Numbered from the stretch's first letter, positions 42,217-51,079 are shown. The stretch: 64,000 bases of DNA from Clostridium sp. DSM 17811 (GCF_018861905.1 NZ_JAHLDU010000001.1:124001-188000), one strand, 5' to 3'. Translations and numbers: made by a program. The notes: generated by a model from the sequence alone, not told the origin.

Positions 42217-44697
42217 TTATATAAATAGATTTACATTTGAGTCTTCAGTTTGACCTAGGTAATAACCAACTCCGCCAATTTTCACTCCGTCAATAAGCTC
42301 TTCCTTTGTAATCCCCATAACATCCATGGACATTGAGCAAGCAACCACTTCAACTCCACTATCAATTGCTGACTTTATTAAATCTTCAAGAGAATCTATA
42401 TTTTTGTTTTTCATTACTGATCTAATCATTTTAGCTCCGATTCCCATCATGTTCATTTGAGAAAGTTTAAGTTTTCTGCTTCCTCTTGGCATCATAAATC
42501 CAAACATTGAATCAACTATTCCTTTTTTAACAGATACTTTTTCAGGTTTTCTTATAATGTTAAGACCCCAGAATGTAAATAATATAGTAACTTTACTACC
42601 CATTGCAACCGCGCCATTTGCAATAATAAAGGCTGCAATGGCTTTATCTAAATCACCACTAAAAACTACCATGGTTTTATTGTTTTTTTCACTTACCTCT
42701 GATGGAAAAGACCTATTTTTCGAGGCTACCTTATTATCTTTTTTTTTTATAAAGGCATAAACCATACCTTTTTCTTTTCTTAAATCTAGTAATTCATTAT
42801 TTGTTTTAGTACACCAAGCTCTAATGTCCTCATAAAAACCAGGGTCTGATGCTGTTACTTTTAATATTTGACCATCATTTAGCTCATCTATACTAGCCTT
42901 AACTTGAATTAATGGGCCTGGGCAACATAATCCACATGCATCGAGGAGTTTATCATAATTATCATTTTCTATAGCCACTTCATCTTTTATAACTTGAGTA
43001 TCAGGGTCTATTTTCTGCCTTTTTATTTTATCTAAGTCTGACATTTTATTGGGTTTAAAATTTGAACTTAAAACTGATTTATATCCTCCAGTCAAATTTT
43101 TAACCTTAAATTCCTTTTGAGCTAAAATCCTAGAAGCTACGTATCCTCTTAACCCTACCTGACAATATTCAATAATCTCTTTGTTTTTGTCAAGTTCACC
43201 AATTCTTTCGCGAAGGTTATCTACTGGAATATTTATAGCACCCTCAACATGTCCATTGTTATATTCTATTTCTGTACGAACATCTAATACTACAGCCTTT
43301 TCTCTATCATAAGCCATAAATTCATCTGTAGTGAGTACTTCCATTCTTCCTGCGAGCACATTTTGAGCAACAAATCCTGCCATATTTACTGGATCCTTAG
43401 CTGATGAAAAAGGTGGTGCATAGGAAAGCTCAAGCTCTGTTAAATCATCAACTGTTCCTCCAAGGCGTATAACTGTGGCGAGCACATCTATTCTCTTATC
43501 AACGCCATCATAACCAACACCTTGAGCTCCAAGTATTTTGCCTTCACTATTAAAAATAAGTTTTAAAGTCATAGGAAGAGCAGCTGGATAGTAAGACGCA
43601 TGTGAAACAGGATGAACAAATATAACTTTGTAAGGTATATTAAGTCTAGTTAAAGTTCGCTCATTATTACCTGTACTTGCTGCTGTAAGTCCAAAAACCT
43701 TTAAAATTGCAGTGCCTTGAGTCCCGTTATACTTAGAGTTTAAACCTGCTATATTATCGGCTGCAATTCTTCCTTGCTTATTTGCAGGTCCAGCGAGTGG
43801 TATTGCCGTATTGGTCTTATTTACAAAATCTATAACTTCTATAGCGTCACCTACTGCAAATACTCCCTCTGCACTAGTTTCCATTTTATCATTTACCAAA
43901 ATATGACCCTTGACGCCTAATTTAATACCAGCTTCTTTTGCGAATTTAGTATCAGGAAATACTCCTATTGCAAGTATTATCATATCAGCGCTTAATTTTG
44001 AACCACTGCTTAATGTTATTTCAACACCATTTTCAGTATCTTTAAAGGCTTTCACTCCATCATTTAAAATTATTTCCACACCGTTATCTGAAATTTCTTT
44101 TTCAACGCTTAGAACAATATCAGTATCAAAAGGAGCCAATATATGAGGTGCCGCTTCTACTAAAGTAACGTTAAGTCCTCTTTCTTTTAAGTTTTCAGCC
44201 ATTTCAACCCCAACATATCCTCCACCAATAACTACAGCACTGTTAATCCCCAATGTATCTACATATTTTTTTATATTATCAGTGTCTGGTATATTTCTTA
44301 AGGTAAATATTCTTTTACTATTTATACCCTCTATATTAGGTTTAATTGCTTTTGCACCTGGTGATAACACTAAATAATCATAACTTTCCTCGTAGGTACC
44401 GCGAGTTTTACTATTAACTGTTACAACCTTTTTACTGGTGTCAATTGCAACTACTTCACTGTTGTTTCTAACATCTATATTAAACCTTGCATTCATACTC
44501 TCAGGTGTTTGCACTAAAAGCTTATCTCTATCTTTTATTACGTCACCGATGTAATAAGGCAGTCCACAATTTGCAAAAGAAATATATTCATCTCTTTCAA
44601 ACATAATTATCTCTGCGTTTTCATCAAGCCTTCTAAGTCTAGCTGCCGTTGAAGCTCCACCTGCAACGCCACCTACGATTAATGTTTTTTTTATCAT
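42217..44697 (-). CDS. Multidomain CoA-disulfide reductase/rhodanese/TusA/DsrE fusion
   Basis: An 826-residue four-module protein. Residues 1 to about 440 form a CoA-disulfide-reductase-like FAD/NAD(P)H oxidoreductase with the single active-site cysteine Cys44 (SFANCGLPYYIGD). A rhodanese domain around 455-550 has its catalytic cysteine in EYCQVGLRG. A TusA/SirA domain around 585-655 has LDACGLCCPGPLIQ. A DsrE-like domain occupies about 670-826 (MVVFSGDLDKAIAAFIIANG, with VACSMSMDVMG). All modules shuttle sulfane sulfur; such proteins reduce persulfides or CoA-persulfide. It lies between an ArsR and thioredoxin. Confidence 0.93.
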   Translation of the reverse strand: MIKKTLIVGGVAGGASTAARLRRLDENAEIIMFERDEYISFANCGLPYYIGDVIKDRDKLLVQTPESMNARFNIDVRNNSEVVAIDTSKKVVTVNSKTRGTYEESYDYLVLSPGAKAIKPNIEGINSKRIFTLRNIPDTDNIKKYVDTLGINSAVVIGGGYVGVEMAENLKERGLNVTLVEAAPHILAPFDTDIVLSVEKEISDNGVEIILNDGVKAFKDTENGVEITLSSGSKLSADMIILAIGVFPDTKFAKEAGIKLGVKGHILVNDKMETSAEGVFAVGDAIEVIDFVNKTNTAIPLAGPANKQGRIAADNIAGLNSKYNGTQGTAILKVFGLTAASTGNNERTLTRLNIPYKVIFVHPVSHASYYPAALPMTLKLIFNSEGKILGAQGVGYDGVDKRIDVLATVIRLGGTVDDLTELELSYAPPFSSAKDPVNMAGFVAQNVLAGRMEVLTTDEFMAYDREKAVVLDVRTEIEYNNGHVEGAINIPVDNLRERIGELDKNKEIIEYCQVGLRGYVASRILAQKEFKVKNLTGGYKSVLSSNFKPNKMSDLDKIKRQKIDPDTQVIKDEVAIENDNYDKLLDACGLCCPGPLIQVKASIDELNDGQILKVTASDPGFYEDIRAWCTKTNNELLDLRKEKGMVYAFIKKKDNKVASKNRSFPSEVSEKNNKTMVVFSGDLDKAIAAFIIANGAVAMGSKVTILFTFWGLNIIRKPEKVSVKKGIVDSMFGFMMPRGSRKLKLSQMNMMGIGAKMIRSVMKNKNIDSLEDLIKSAIDSGVEVVACSMSMDVMGITKEELIDGVKIGGVGYYLGQTEDSNVNLFI

Positions 44698-44733
44698 AAT
44701 TATTTTCCTCCTCGTATTCTCGTAATTTATTTA

Positions 44734-45018
44734 TTAGCTTAATAGTAAAATCGAATTTATTAACTTCTTTATTCTTTCATCTCTAATTTTATAGTTAACC
44801 TCAAGACCATTTCGATGACCCTCTATTACACCAGCATATCTTAGCTTCTGTAGATGTTGTGATACAGTCGATTGAGGAACCTTTAGACAAGTCTGCATAT
44901 GGGAAACATTACATTGCCCTTGATCTAATATGCTTTTTACTAAACACATCCTAATAGGATGCGCTAATACTTTCAGGATATCCGTAATTTCAATGTATCT
45001 CATGTAATCTGTATCCAT
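44734..45018 (-). CDS. ArsR-family regulator, cysteine-containing (sulfur operon)
   Basis: A 94-residue winged-helix repressor: ITDILKVLAHPIRMCLVKSIL, then GQCNVSHMQTCLKVPQSTVSQHLQKLRYAGVI. Three cysteines lie around the first helices. It lacks the ELCVCDL arsenic site, and the thiols could sense persulfides as SqrR/BigR-type ArsR proteins do (inference). It is placed between a rhodanese gene and the sulfur-transfer fusion. A close paralogue is encoded at 55.4 kb. Confidence 0.85.
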   Translation of the reverse strand: MDTDYMRYIEITDILKVLAHPIRMCLVKSILDQGQCNVSHMQTCLKVPQSTVSQHLQKLRYAGVIEGHRNGLEVNYKIRDERIKKLINSILLLS

Positions 45019-45052
45019 AACCCATCCTCTTTCCTAAATTCCAATCTAGACA

Positions 45053-45376
45053 TTATCTAGATAAACTATATCTCCAAGAACCTATTCCACGACTTAGATG
45101 GTAAATATTTTTAAAATCATTGTTTGCCAAAATTTCCACTGCTCTTGGGCTTCTTCCACCAGATGCACAATAAACAAGTAATGGCTTATCTTTATAAACA
45201 CCCAGTTCATTAAGTTTCATAGGAAGAATCTGCACTGGAACAAGTTTCGCTCCTGGAATGTGTCCATTATCATATTCTTCTTTAGTTCTTACATCTATTA
45301 TAATAAATTCTTTATCTTCATTTATAAGCTTATATGCCTCTTCTGCACTAACATTTTTAACTCCTGAATTAAACAT
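45053..45376 (-). CDS. Rhodanese-domain sulfurtransferase
   Basis: A 107-residue single rhodanese domain with EEYDNGHIPGAKLVP and the active-site loop VYCASGGRSPRA near residue 73, whose cysteine carries the persulfide. It heads the operon rhodanese-arsR-fusion-trxA. It resembles the rhodanese at 49.5 kb in its CASGGRSP loop. A dyad lies about 30 bases upstream of the start. Confidence 0.92.
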   Translation of the reverse strand: MFNSGVKNVSAEEAYKLINEDKEFIIIDVRTKEEYDNGHIPGAKLVPVQILPMKLNELGVYKDKPLLVYCASGGRSPRAVEILANNDFKNIYHLSRGIGSWRYSLSR

Positions 45377-45405
45377 AATTTATGCCTCCTTAAAATTTAG
45401 TTCAT

Positions 45406-45437
45406 ATTATTATATCTTAATATTACGATATAATAAT
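45406..45437. promoter_or_regulatory. Dyad operator upstream of the sulfur operon
   Basis: ATTATTATATC (45406-45416) and GATATAATAAT (45427-45437) form perfect 11-bp arms with a 10-base spacer, overlapping likely -10 sequences. It is a probable site for the ArsR encoded second in the operon. Confidence 0.7.
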
Positions 45438-45570
45438 ATAATAACACATTCAAAATAAAAAGCAATAGAAATTTACTTAAATATTTTTTTAACCACTTAA
45501 TAGAAAATGATACACGAAATTATCCATGTACCACTATATTTATTACTTTTCATACTATTTTTTCAACATA

Positions 45571-45888
45571 TTATTTTATTTCTTCTAACATTACAGAAAA
45601 TTCTTCTGAATTAATTTCACCTTTTACGTACCTATCAACTAAAATTATTACTGCTGAATTTAACCCTTCTAATCCTTGTATTACGGTTCTTTTTTCTCTA
45701 AACTCATTAGCATTTACCTCCTCCCTAACATACCTTTCTTTTAATATTTCCATGCTTTTTTCAAAAGAATAATTTTTCTGCCTTTTATATAAAAGAAATA
45801 CTATTAGTGATGCTATTATCAAAATAACTAAAATCGATAATATGTAGGAGCCATAAAATCCATATCCCATATAACGTCCGTGCCTCAT
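45571..45888 (-). CDS. SHOCT-like membrane protein
   Basis: About 105 residues: a short N-terminus rich in Gly/Tyr, one TM helix (ILSILVILIIASLIVFLLY), then two related SHOCT-type segments (ILKERYVREEVNANEFREKR and LVDRYVKGEINSEEFSVMLE). SHOCT motifs are small helical units common in membrane-anchored or processed bacterial proteins. ATG 45888 with GGAAGGAG upstream is preferred to 45918. It follows the histidine kinase gene on the same strand; function unknown. Confidence 0.8.
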   Translation of the reverse strand: MRHGRYMGYGFYGSYILSILVILIIASLIVFLLYKRQKNYSFEKSMEILKERYVREEVNANEFREKRTVIQGLEGLNSAVIILVDRYVKGEINSEEFSVMLEEIK

Positions 45889-45968
45889 AAAATCACTCCT
45901 TCCTTGTTTACTTTCCATAATAATAGCATTTACAAAAGATTAAACTGTGGACTAATTGTGACAAAACG

Positions 45969-46003
45969 AAAAAAATAAATCCACCTAATTTATAAGTGGA
46001 TTT
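45969..46003 (-). terminator. Terminator overlapping the histidine kinase 3' end
   Basis: AAATCCAC/GTGGATTT (8 bp) followed on the minus strand by ATTTTTTTCG; the stop codon at 45990 falls in the loop. Confidence 0.7.
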
Positions 46004-47465
46004 CATCTTCAAACTTTAAAAATTCTATTTTAATTTGTGTTCCTACATTTATTTGACTTTTTATTTCAAGTTTACAATTTAAAATCTCTATTAGATGCTT
46101 AGCAATAGAAATACCTAGCCCAGTACTATTACCAGAGTATTTTCTAGCCTTATCTGCTTTATAAAATCTTTCCCCTATAAAAGGAATATCTTCCTTACTA
46201 ATTCCTATACCATAATCGGTTATTGTTATTGAAAGAGTGTCCTTTTGATTTATGTTCTCTAAAATTATAGCTAACTTTATTTTGCTATTTACATGTGAAA
46301 ACTTAATTGCATTGTCTATAAAAATTATTAATAGTTGCTTAAGTTTATCATAATCACTCCAAACCGGTGACAAATTACCATCATCAATTAATTCTAATTC
46401 TATGTTTTTTGCTTTTGTTATTGGTTTTAATACCCGTGTTATATCTCGTAGTATTTCTTTAAGATCAAGCTTTTGTAAATTTAGCTCTACTTTACCAGAT
46501 TCTAATTTACTTAGACTAAGCAAATCTGATACCATGACCTCAAGTCTTTTGGTTTCTTTAATTAATGTATAATAATTATCATGATGCTCTTCCATTGGTA
46601 TTACTCCATCATATAGCCCTTCAAGATTGCCTCTTATTATAGTTAAAGGTGTTCTAAATTCATGAGATACATTTGCTACAAAATCTTTTCTCATCTGCTC
46701 CAGTTTCTCTTGTTGCCTTATGTTATATTCCAGCCTTGATGATAATATATCAAAAGAAGTTGATAACTCTCCAATCTCATCTTTTTGATATATATTGGTC
46801 TTAAGTTTAAAGTTTCCTTCAGTCATTTGCATAGCTGCTTCATTAATTATTTTAATAGGTTTTGTTATATTTTTAGAAAAATAAAAACCTAATAAACCCG
46901 CAATTATAACTTCACCCAAAACTGCAGCAATCAAATAAATAAAAAATTCATTCATAGAATTTGATAAATCTATCGTTGAAGAATGCACAATGATAACTCC
47001 AATTATGCTTTTATCACCTTTTACAATTGGTACTGCAACACTCATCATATTCTCGTCGTAATAAGCATTGTATCCTTGCATCGATTTTAATTTACCACCT
47101 AATGCACTTGTAATAATTTCTGAGTAGACCCCTTGAGGGTCTGGGTTTTTCTTTAAAACTTTATCTTCATTTTCATAAATTGTTCTAATCTCACCTTTTA
47201 AGTTAATCATCCATACTTTTGTGTTATCAAATGAACTAACTCCCTTTACGATATCTTTATACTCCTTTGAATCCATACCATTTTCAATGTAAGGTTCTAG
47301 TACACTTTCCAATTTCTGAGCATGTAGAGTTATATTTTTTTCTTTCATCTCAAATATATTATTTCTAAATATGTTTATTCCAATTATACCTATACATAGG
47401 GTAGATATTATTATTATTAATACAAAACCTATTGTTAGTTTAGTAGTTATACTTCTTTTAATCAT
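45990..47465 (-). CDS. Two-component sensor histidine kinase
   Basis: A 491-residue membrane kinase. TM1 near residues 10-32 and TM2 near 170-190 bracket an extracytoplasmic sensor region of roughly 135 residues. HAMP follows (FSKNITKPIKIINEAAMQM), then the phosphoacceptor helix FVANVSHEFRTPLTIIRGN, and an HATPase domain with IDNAIKFSH, DYGIGISKED and GNSTGLGISIAKHL. ATG 47465 has GAGGTTAATT before it and overlaps the response regulator by 8 bases. Signal unknown. Confidence 0.93.
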   Translation of the reverse strand: MIKRSITTKLTIGFVLIIIISTLCIGIIGINIFRNNIFEMKEKNITLHAQKLESVLEPYIENGMDSKEYKDIVKGVSSFDNTKVWMINLKGEIRTIYENEDKVLKKNPDPQGVYSEIITSALGGKLKSMQGYNAYYDENMMSVAVPIVKGDKSIIGVIIVHSSTIDLSNSMNEFFIYLIAAVLGEVIIAGLLGFYFSKNITKPIKIINEAAMQMTEGNFKLKTNIYQKDEIGELSTSFDILSSRLEYNIRQQEKLEQMRKDFVANVSHEFRTPLTIIRGNLEGLYDGVIPMEEHHDNYYTLIKETKRLEVMVSDLLSLSKLESGKVELNLQKLDLKEILRDITRVLKPITKAKNIELELIDDGNLSPVWSDYDKLKQLLIIFIDNAIKFSHVNSKIKLAIILENINQKDTLSITITDYGIGISKEDIPFIGERFYKADKARKYSGNSTGLGISIAKHLIEILNCKLEIKSQINVGTQIKIEFLKFEDEIHL

Positions 47466-48150
47466 AATTAACCTCAAATTTATATCCAAGCGACCATACA
47501 GTTTTAATATTCCAGTTATATTGATTCTCTAGTTTAAGCTTTGCCCTAAGCCTTTTAATATGAGTATCAACAGTCCTTGGATCTCCAAAATACTCAGTTC
47601 CCCAGATACTATCCAGTAGCACATCCCTTGAAAGGATTTTGTTGGGTGAATTTGCAAGCATCCATAATACTTCTATCTCTTTTTTTGTTAGATTAATAGT
47701 ATTATCGTTTATTTTCACAGAATAATTTCCTATGTCAATTTTAAGTGAATTATATTTAATTACAGTTTGCTTCTCAGTCTCACTTGTGACAATTCTTCTA
47801 AGGACAGCTTTAACTCTTGCAACAACTTCCCCTGGACTAAAAGGTTTTACTATATAATCATCTGCTCCAGTGTCTAAAGCCATTATCTTATCCCCATCAT
47901 CACTTCTTGCGGTAATCATTATTATAGGTACAGTTGAACTCTTTCTTATCTCAGTGCAAACCTCTAATCCATTTTTACGTGGCATCATAATATCTAAAAG
48001 AATAAGTACGGGCATGTATTCTGAATTTTTAACTAAAGCTTCATTTCCATCATGTGCTGTTATTATCTCAAAACCTTCCTTAATTAGATAAGGTTTTAAA
48101 ATTTTTATAATCTCTTCATTATCATCTGCAACTAGTATCTTCTTTCCCAT
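47458..48150 (-). CDS. Two-component response regulator (OmpR/PhoB type)
   Basis: A 230-residue regulator. The receiver domain starts ILVADDNEEI, with the phospho-aspartate in LILLDIMMPRKNGL (about residue 53) and the conserved lysine in YIVKPF. The C-terminal winged helix includes TKKEIEVLWML and DPRTVDTHIKRLRAKL. ATG 48150 with GGAGGTAACC is preferred to 48171. It is coupled to the kinase gene, and probably controls the divergent secreted-protein gene. Confidence 0.94.
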   Translation of the reverse strand: MGKKILVADDNEEIIKILKPYLIKEGFEIITAHDGNEALVKNSEYMPVLILLDIMMPRKNGLEVCTEIRKSSTVPIIMITARSDDGDKIMALDTGADDYIVKPFSPGEVVARVKAVLRRIVTSETEKQTVIKYNSLKIDIGNYSVKINDNTINLTKKEIEVLWMLANSPNKILSRDVLLDSIWGTEYFGDPRTVDTHIKRLRAKLKLENQYNWNIKTVWSLGYKFEVNYD

Positions 48151-48334
48151 AGGGTTACCTCCAGTAAACATTTCTTAAATTATACCATTTATTAAACACG
48201 CACTTGTGTACTAATTGTGGCAAAAAAATAAAATCTTTTTAATAGAAATGACACAAAAATAACACTTTTTAAAACCATAATTTCGTTATGATATAGTCAT
48301 ACCAAACAAAATAAGAATTTAAGGAGGAACAAAT

Positions 48335-48841
48335 ATGAAAAGTAAAAAATTATGGGTTGCATTAACTTTGTCGTTAGTACTGGTTACAAGCGGGGTTGTA
48401 TTCGCCGCTGAAACTTCTACAACTGTCCCAGTAACTACAGTAGCTCACAAAACTCTTGTCCTGGCTAGGACCACAGGGCTTAGAGGATATGACTACGTAA
48501 CCTCTGTGCTTAAAACCAAAGGATTTACAGACACCCAAATAACCGCTGGACTTGCTTCGGGAAAAACAGTATATGATCTTGCTAAAGAAAAAGATATGAG
48601 CGAAGAACAATTTAAGGCTGCTCTACTCGCTGAAAAATCTAAAGCGATAGATGCTTCTGTTACAAAAGGCACTATAACCAAAGAAGAAGGTACTACTTTA
48701 AAGGAAAATATAAAAACTAACACGGCAAGTTGCTCAGGCAATTTCGGTGAAGGAAATAAGAATTCAAACGGAACAGGTAATGTTCGTGGAACAAGCAATA
48801 CTCATGGAAATGGTGGTGGAATGATGGGTAATGGACGCTAA
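48335..48841 (+). CDS. Secreted protein with Gly/Asn/Met-rich C-terminus
   Basis: A 168-residue protein with a Sec signal peptide (KSKKLWVALTLSLVLVTSGVVFA, cleavage near AAE). Three short helical units follow (GYDYVTSVLKTKGFTDTQITAGL, TVYDLAKEKDMSEEQFKAAL, KAIDASVTKGTITKEEGTTL), then a low-complexity tail ending HGNGGGMMGNGR. It resembles secreted helical proteins of the DUF2680 kind and shares logic with the lipoprotein at 21.6 kb. AAGGAGG precedes the start. It is divergent from the two-component operon, which suggests regulation by it. Confidence 0.8.
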   Translation: MKSKKLWVALTLSLVLVTSGVVFAAETSTTVPVTTVAHKTLVLARTTGLRGYDYVTSVLKTKGFTDTQITAGLASGKTVYDLAKEKDMSEEQFKAALLAEKSKAIDASVTKGTITKEEGTTLKENIKTNTASCSGNFGEGNKNSNGTGNVRGTSNTHGNGGGMMGNGR

Positions 48842-48881
48842 ATTTCAAAATAAGAACACAAATAATATATTATAATTTAAT

Positions 48882-48920
48882 AAAAAAAACATGCTAACTT
48901 TTTAATAGCATGTTTTTTTT
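48882..48920. terminator. Bidirectional terminator
   Basis: AAAAAAAACATGCTA/TAGCATGTTTTTTTT perfect stem between the convergent secreted-protein and thioredoxin-like genes. Confidence 0.9.
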
Positions 48921-48921
48921 A

Positions 48922-49242
48922 TTAAACAAATTCAGAAAATCTCTGGATTTTTTCTTTTAGTTCTAGAAAATTAATGTATCTTGCTTGTCTTACTATCTCT
49001 TTTCCTTCTAAAAATATAATAACTGCAGGAATAGTAAATATACCAAAAACACTAGCTACAGATGGGATGTTTTGAATTTCTACATGTCCACTCACAACTT
49101 TAGGCTGTTTTTTAAGTAGTTCTTCAATTCTTGGTAAAACATCATCACACACGCTACACCCATCTGATGAAAAATACAACATAACAAATTTGTTTTCTTT
49201 AATAAAATCTTTTATATCATCTATAGAATTTAAATTCTTCAT
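48922..49242 (-). CDS. Thioredoxin-family protein
   Basis: A 106-residue thioredoxin-fold protein with active site CSVC in FSSDGCSVCDDVLPRI near residues 29-32 and the cis-proline FTIPAVIIF near 74. It lacks the WCGPC sequence. Its promoter region contains a CsoR/CstR-type dyad, and the divergent gene encodes a rhodanese, so both probably respond to persulfide or copper stress. Confidence 0.9.
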   Translation of the reverse strand: MKNLNSIDDIKDFIKENKFVMLYFSSDGCSVCDDVLPRIEELLKKQPKVVSGHVEIQNIPSVASVFGIFTIPAVIIFLEGKEIVRQARYINFLELKEKIQRFSEFV

Positions 49243-49273
49243 AGTTTTACTCCTTCTTTATGCTTTCTTTTTT

Positions 49274-49290
49274 ATACTCCCCTAGGGTAT
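49274..49290. promoter_or_regulatory. CsoR/CstR-type operator, site 1
   Basis: ATACTC-CCCTA-GGGTAT, a 17-bp dyad with one arm mismatch, lies 32 bases upstream of the thioredoxin-like gene (minus strand). Its geometry is identical to site 2. Confidence 0.65.
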
Positions 49291-49416
49291 ATTTAAAATT
49301 ATAAGTGCACCTATCCTCCTTGTCAAATATCAATTTAATTTTTCCATAAACTACTTTAACGTATATAAAAATATTTAAAATATTATATTGAAGTTTTTGA
49401 ATAATGATGATATTAT

Positions 49417-49433
49417 ATACCCACTGGGGGTAT
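49417..49433. promoter_or_regulatory. CsoR/CstR-type operator, site 2
   Basis: ATACCC-ACTGG-GGGTAT, perfect 6-bp arms and GC-rich core in an otherwise AT-rich region, about 90 bases upstream of the membrane-anchored rhodanese gene. CsoR-family sites have this form. No CsoR gene is in the window. Confidence 0.7.
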
Positions 49434-49525
49434 GTAATGTCATTTACTTTAAAACCCTAAAAATAAATTTCACAGTTAAGATACATATTAAAATCGTACT
49501 TTATTAATTGAAAGAAGGGAAAATC

Positions 49526-49918
49526 ATGAATACTATATTAACCATAATATTAATCTTTGTAATAGCTTATATAATATATCCTAAAGTAGCAATTAAATTT
49601 AATAAAAATGTAACAAATATTTCTGGAGATGAAGCCCTTAATCTTATAAAAGAAAATAAGGACCTTATTGTTTTAGATGTAAGAACTAAACGCGAATACC
49701 AAACAGGACATATAAATGCTTCTAAGCTAATGCCTGTTAATGAGATTGCTTCAAGGATTAAAGAACTAGAAAAGTTTCGTGGCAAAGCAATTTTAGTACA
49801 TTGTGCATCAGGTGGAAGAAGTCCTAAAGCCGTTAATGTATTATTAAAAAACAAATTTAGTCCCATATATCACATGAATCATGGACTAGCAGATTTTAAT
49901 GGAAATTTAAAAAAATAA
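49526..49918 (+). CDS. Membrane-anchored rhodanese
   Basis: A 130-residue protein: an N-terminal TM anchor (ILTIILIFVIAYIIYP) followed by a rhodanese domain with REYQTGHINASKLMP and the catalytic loop VHCASGGRSPKA. ATG 49526 with AAGAAGGG upstream is chosen over an in-frame TTG at 49508. The rhodanese domain faces the cytoplasm if the anchor is N-out (inference). It probably handles sulfane sulfur and is under the CsoR/CstR-type site. Confidence 0.9.
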   Translation: MNTILTIILIFVIAYIIYPKVAIKFNKNVTNISGDEALNLIKENKDLIVLDVRTKREYQTGHINASKLMPVNEIASRIKELEKFRGKAILVHCASGGRSPKAVNVLLKNKFSPIYHMNHGLADFNGNLKK

Positions 49919-50057
49919 TTAATTATAAAGATAATATTAAAAATAATTGTGGAAATCCAACTGTAATTGGTATTGTATTTTATAATAAAATAGTAATTAC
50001 TTTAAATCCAAGATCTATAAAATGATTTATATGTTTATAGAACAATCTGCTAACAAA

Positions 50058-50185
50058 TGAGAATTCACCTTTATTCCTTCAGGAACCCATGTTAAGTCTG
50101 GACATGTAATCGTTCATGTACAAGCTAAGGCTGATGATTATCATATGGGTTGGAAAGTGTCCATGAATATTATTGAAATACTCTA
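50058..50185 (+). pseudogene. Unidentified C-terminal coding remnant
   Basis: A stop-free stretch with no start encodes EFTFIPSGTHVKSGHVIVHV, then QAKADDYHMGWKVSMNIIEIL and a stop. It has protein-like composition but I cannot place it in a family. It is likely the tail of a deleted gene. The remainder of 49919-50200 shows nothing else. Confidence 0.3.
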
Positions 50186-50217
50186 AAAAAGATTGATTAT
50201 AACTTAATCAACCTTTT
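50186..50217. terminator. Terminator at the DUF2809 gene end
   Basis: AAAAAGATTGATTA/TAATCAACCTTTTT stem with a short loop, T-rich on both strands; it overlaps the stop at 50204. Confidence 0.75.
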
Positions 50218-50602
50218 TTAATACTCTGATTAAAATTTCAATAGTTACACCTACCCCAATTCCTATTGTGTATGCTAATAAGTCACTCCACAAAAATCCA
50301 TATCCAAGTGTCAATCCTCCAATTGTTGTATTTCTAATAGTATCTATCCAATTAGAATGATACAACTGGCTTGATTCAATAAGATAACAAAATAATATCC
50401 CACTTATTGCAACTGACTTTGTTTTCATCTCTCTAAAAACAAATCCAAAAACAAGAAAAATCATTAATGCCCACAAAGCATCCCCCAAATATATATTCAA
50501 TAAATCTGGAATAAATTTAGCCATCTTTCTTGAACCTAATCCTAAAATAATTACAACCATTGTCATCGCAGCATACAATAATCTATTACGTTTATATATC
50601 AT
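50204..50602 (-). CDS. DUF2809-family membrane protein
   Basis: A 132-residue protein with four TM helices. The GLGSRKMAKFIPDLLNIYLGDALWALMIF segment followed by FCYLIESSQLYHSNWIDTIR is characteristic of DUF2809 proteins. Function unknown. It is a stand-alone gene next to decayed metal-transport genes. Confidence 0.88.
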   Translation of the reverse strand: MIYKRNRLLYAAMTMVVIILGLGSRKMAKFIPDLLNIYLGDALWALMIFLVFGFVFREMKTKSVAISGILFCYLIESSQLYHSNWIDTIRNTTIGGLTLGYGFLWSDLLAYTIGIGVGVTIEILIRVLKKVD

Positions 50603-50657
50603 AATTTATTTATTCCCTCCCTACGTAACTATAATTATAGGTGTTTTTTTACCTAAA

Positions 50658-50892
50658 CTAATTGTAACGCTTTTTTGATAATAATAGACCTACATTTTTT
50701 ATTAATATAACTAATGCAAGTAATACAACTGAAATCAATGCAGTTATACCTCCAGGCGCACAATTCATGTAATATGAAATAAATAGTGACAAGAGTATAT
50801 CTATAACACTAAAGAGTACTGAGTATAAAAGAGTTGATTTAAATCCTTTCCCTAGTTGCATTGCTTTAGCAACAGGCAAAGCAATCATTGAG
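50658..50892 (-). pseudogene. Remnant of a metal ABC permease (ZnuB/ABC-3 family)
   Basis: Seventy-six codons encode only the C-terminal two to three helices of an ABC-3 permease (ALPVAKAMQLGKGFKSTLLY, then ISYYMNCAPGGITALISVVLLALV). A complete protein would be about 270 residues. The 5' part is replaced by a truncated ATPase gene in a different frame, so a deletion has fused the two. Confidence 0.8.
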
Positions 50893-51079
50893 CTTAAAAC
50901 CAGTACCCTTAGTAGGAGACAAGAAATTTAATATTAATTTTACAAGAGTACTTTTACCTGAACCATTATCTCCTAATATCGATAGGTACTCTCCGTTATT
51001 TATAGTTAAACTAATGTCATTAAGGATATATGGTGCCTCCGCTTGTATAAGAAAAGAATAAATTATTAATTTGAATCAT
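50893..51079 (-). pseudogene. Remnant of a zinc/manganese ABC ATPase (ZnuC type)
   Basis: The minus strand starts well (GGAGG, ATG 51079, IQINNLFFSYT) but shifts frame near codon 13; the wrong frame stops at 51020. The other frame continues with PYILNDISLTINNGEYLSIL and a Walker A GDNGSGKST, up to SPTKGT, where it runs into the permease remnant. About three quarters of the ATPase is missing. Confidence 0.8.
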
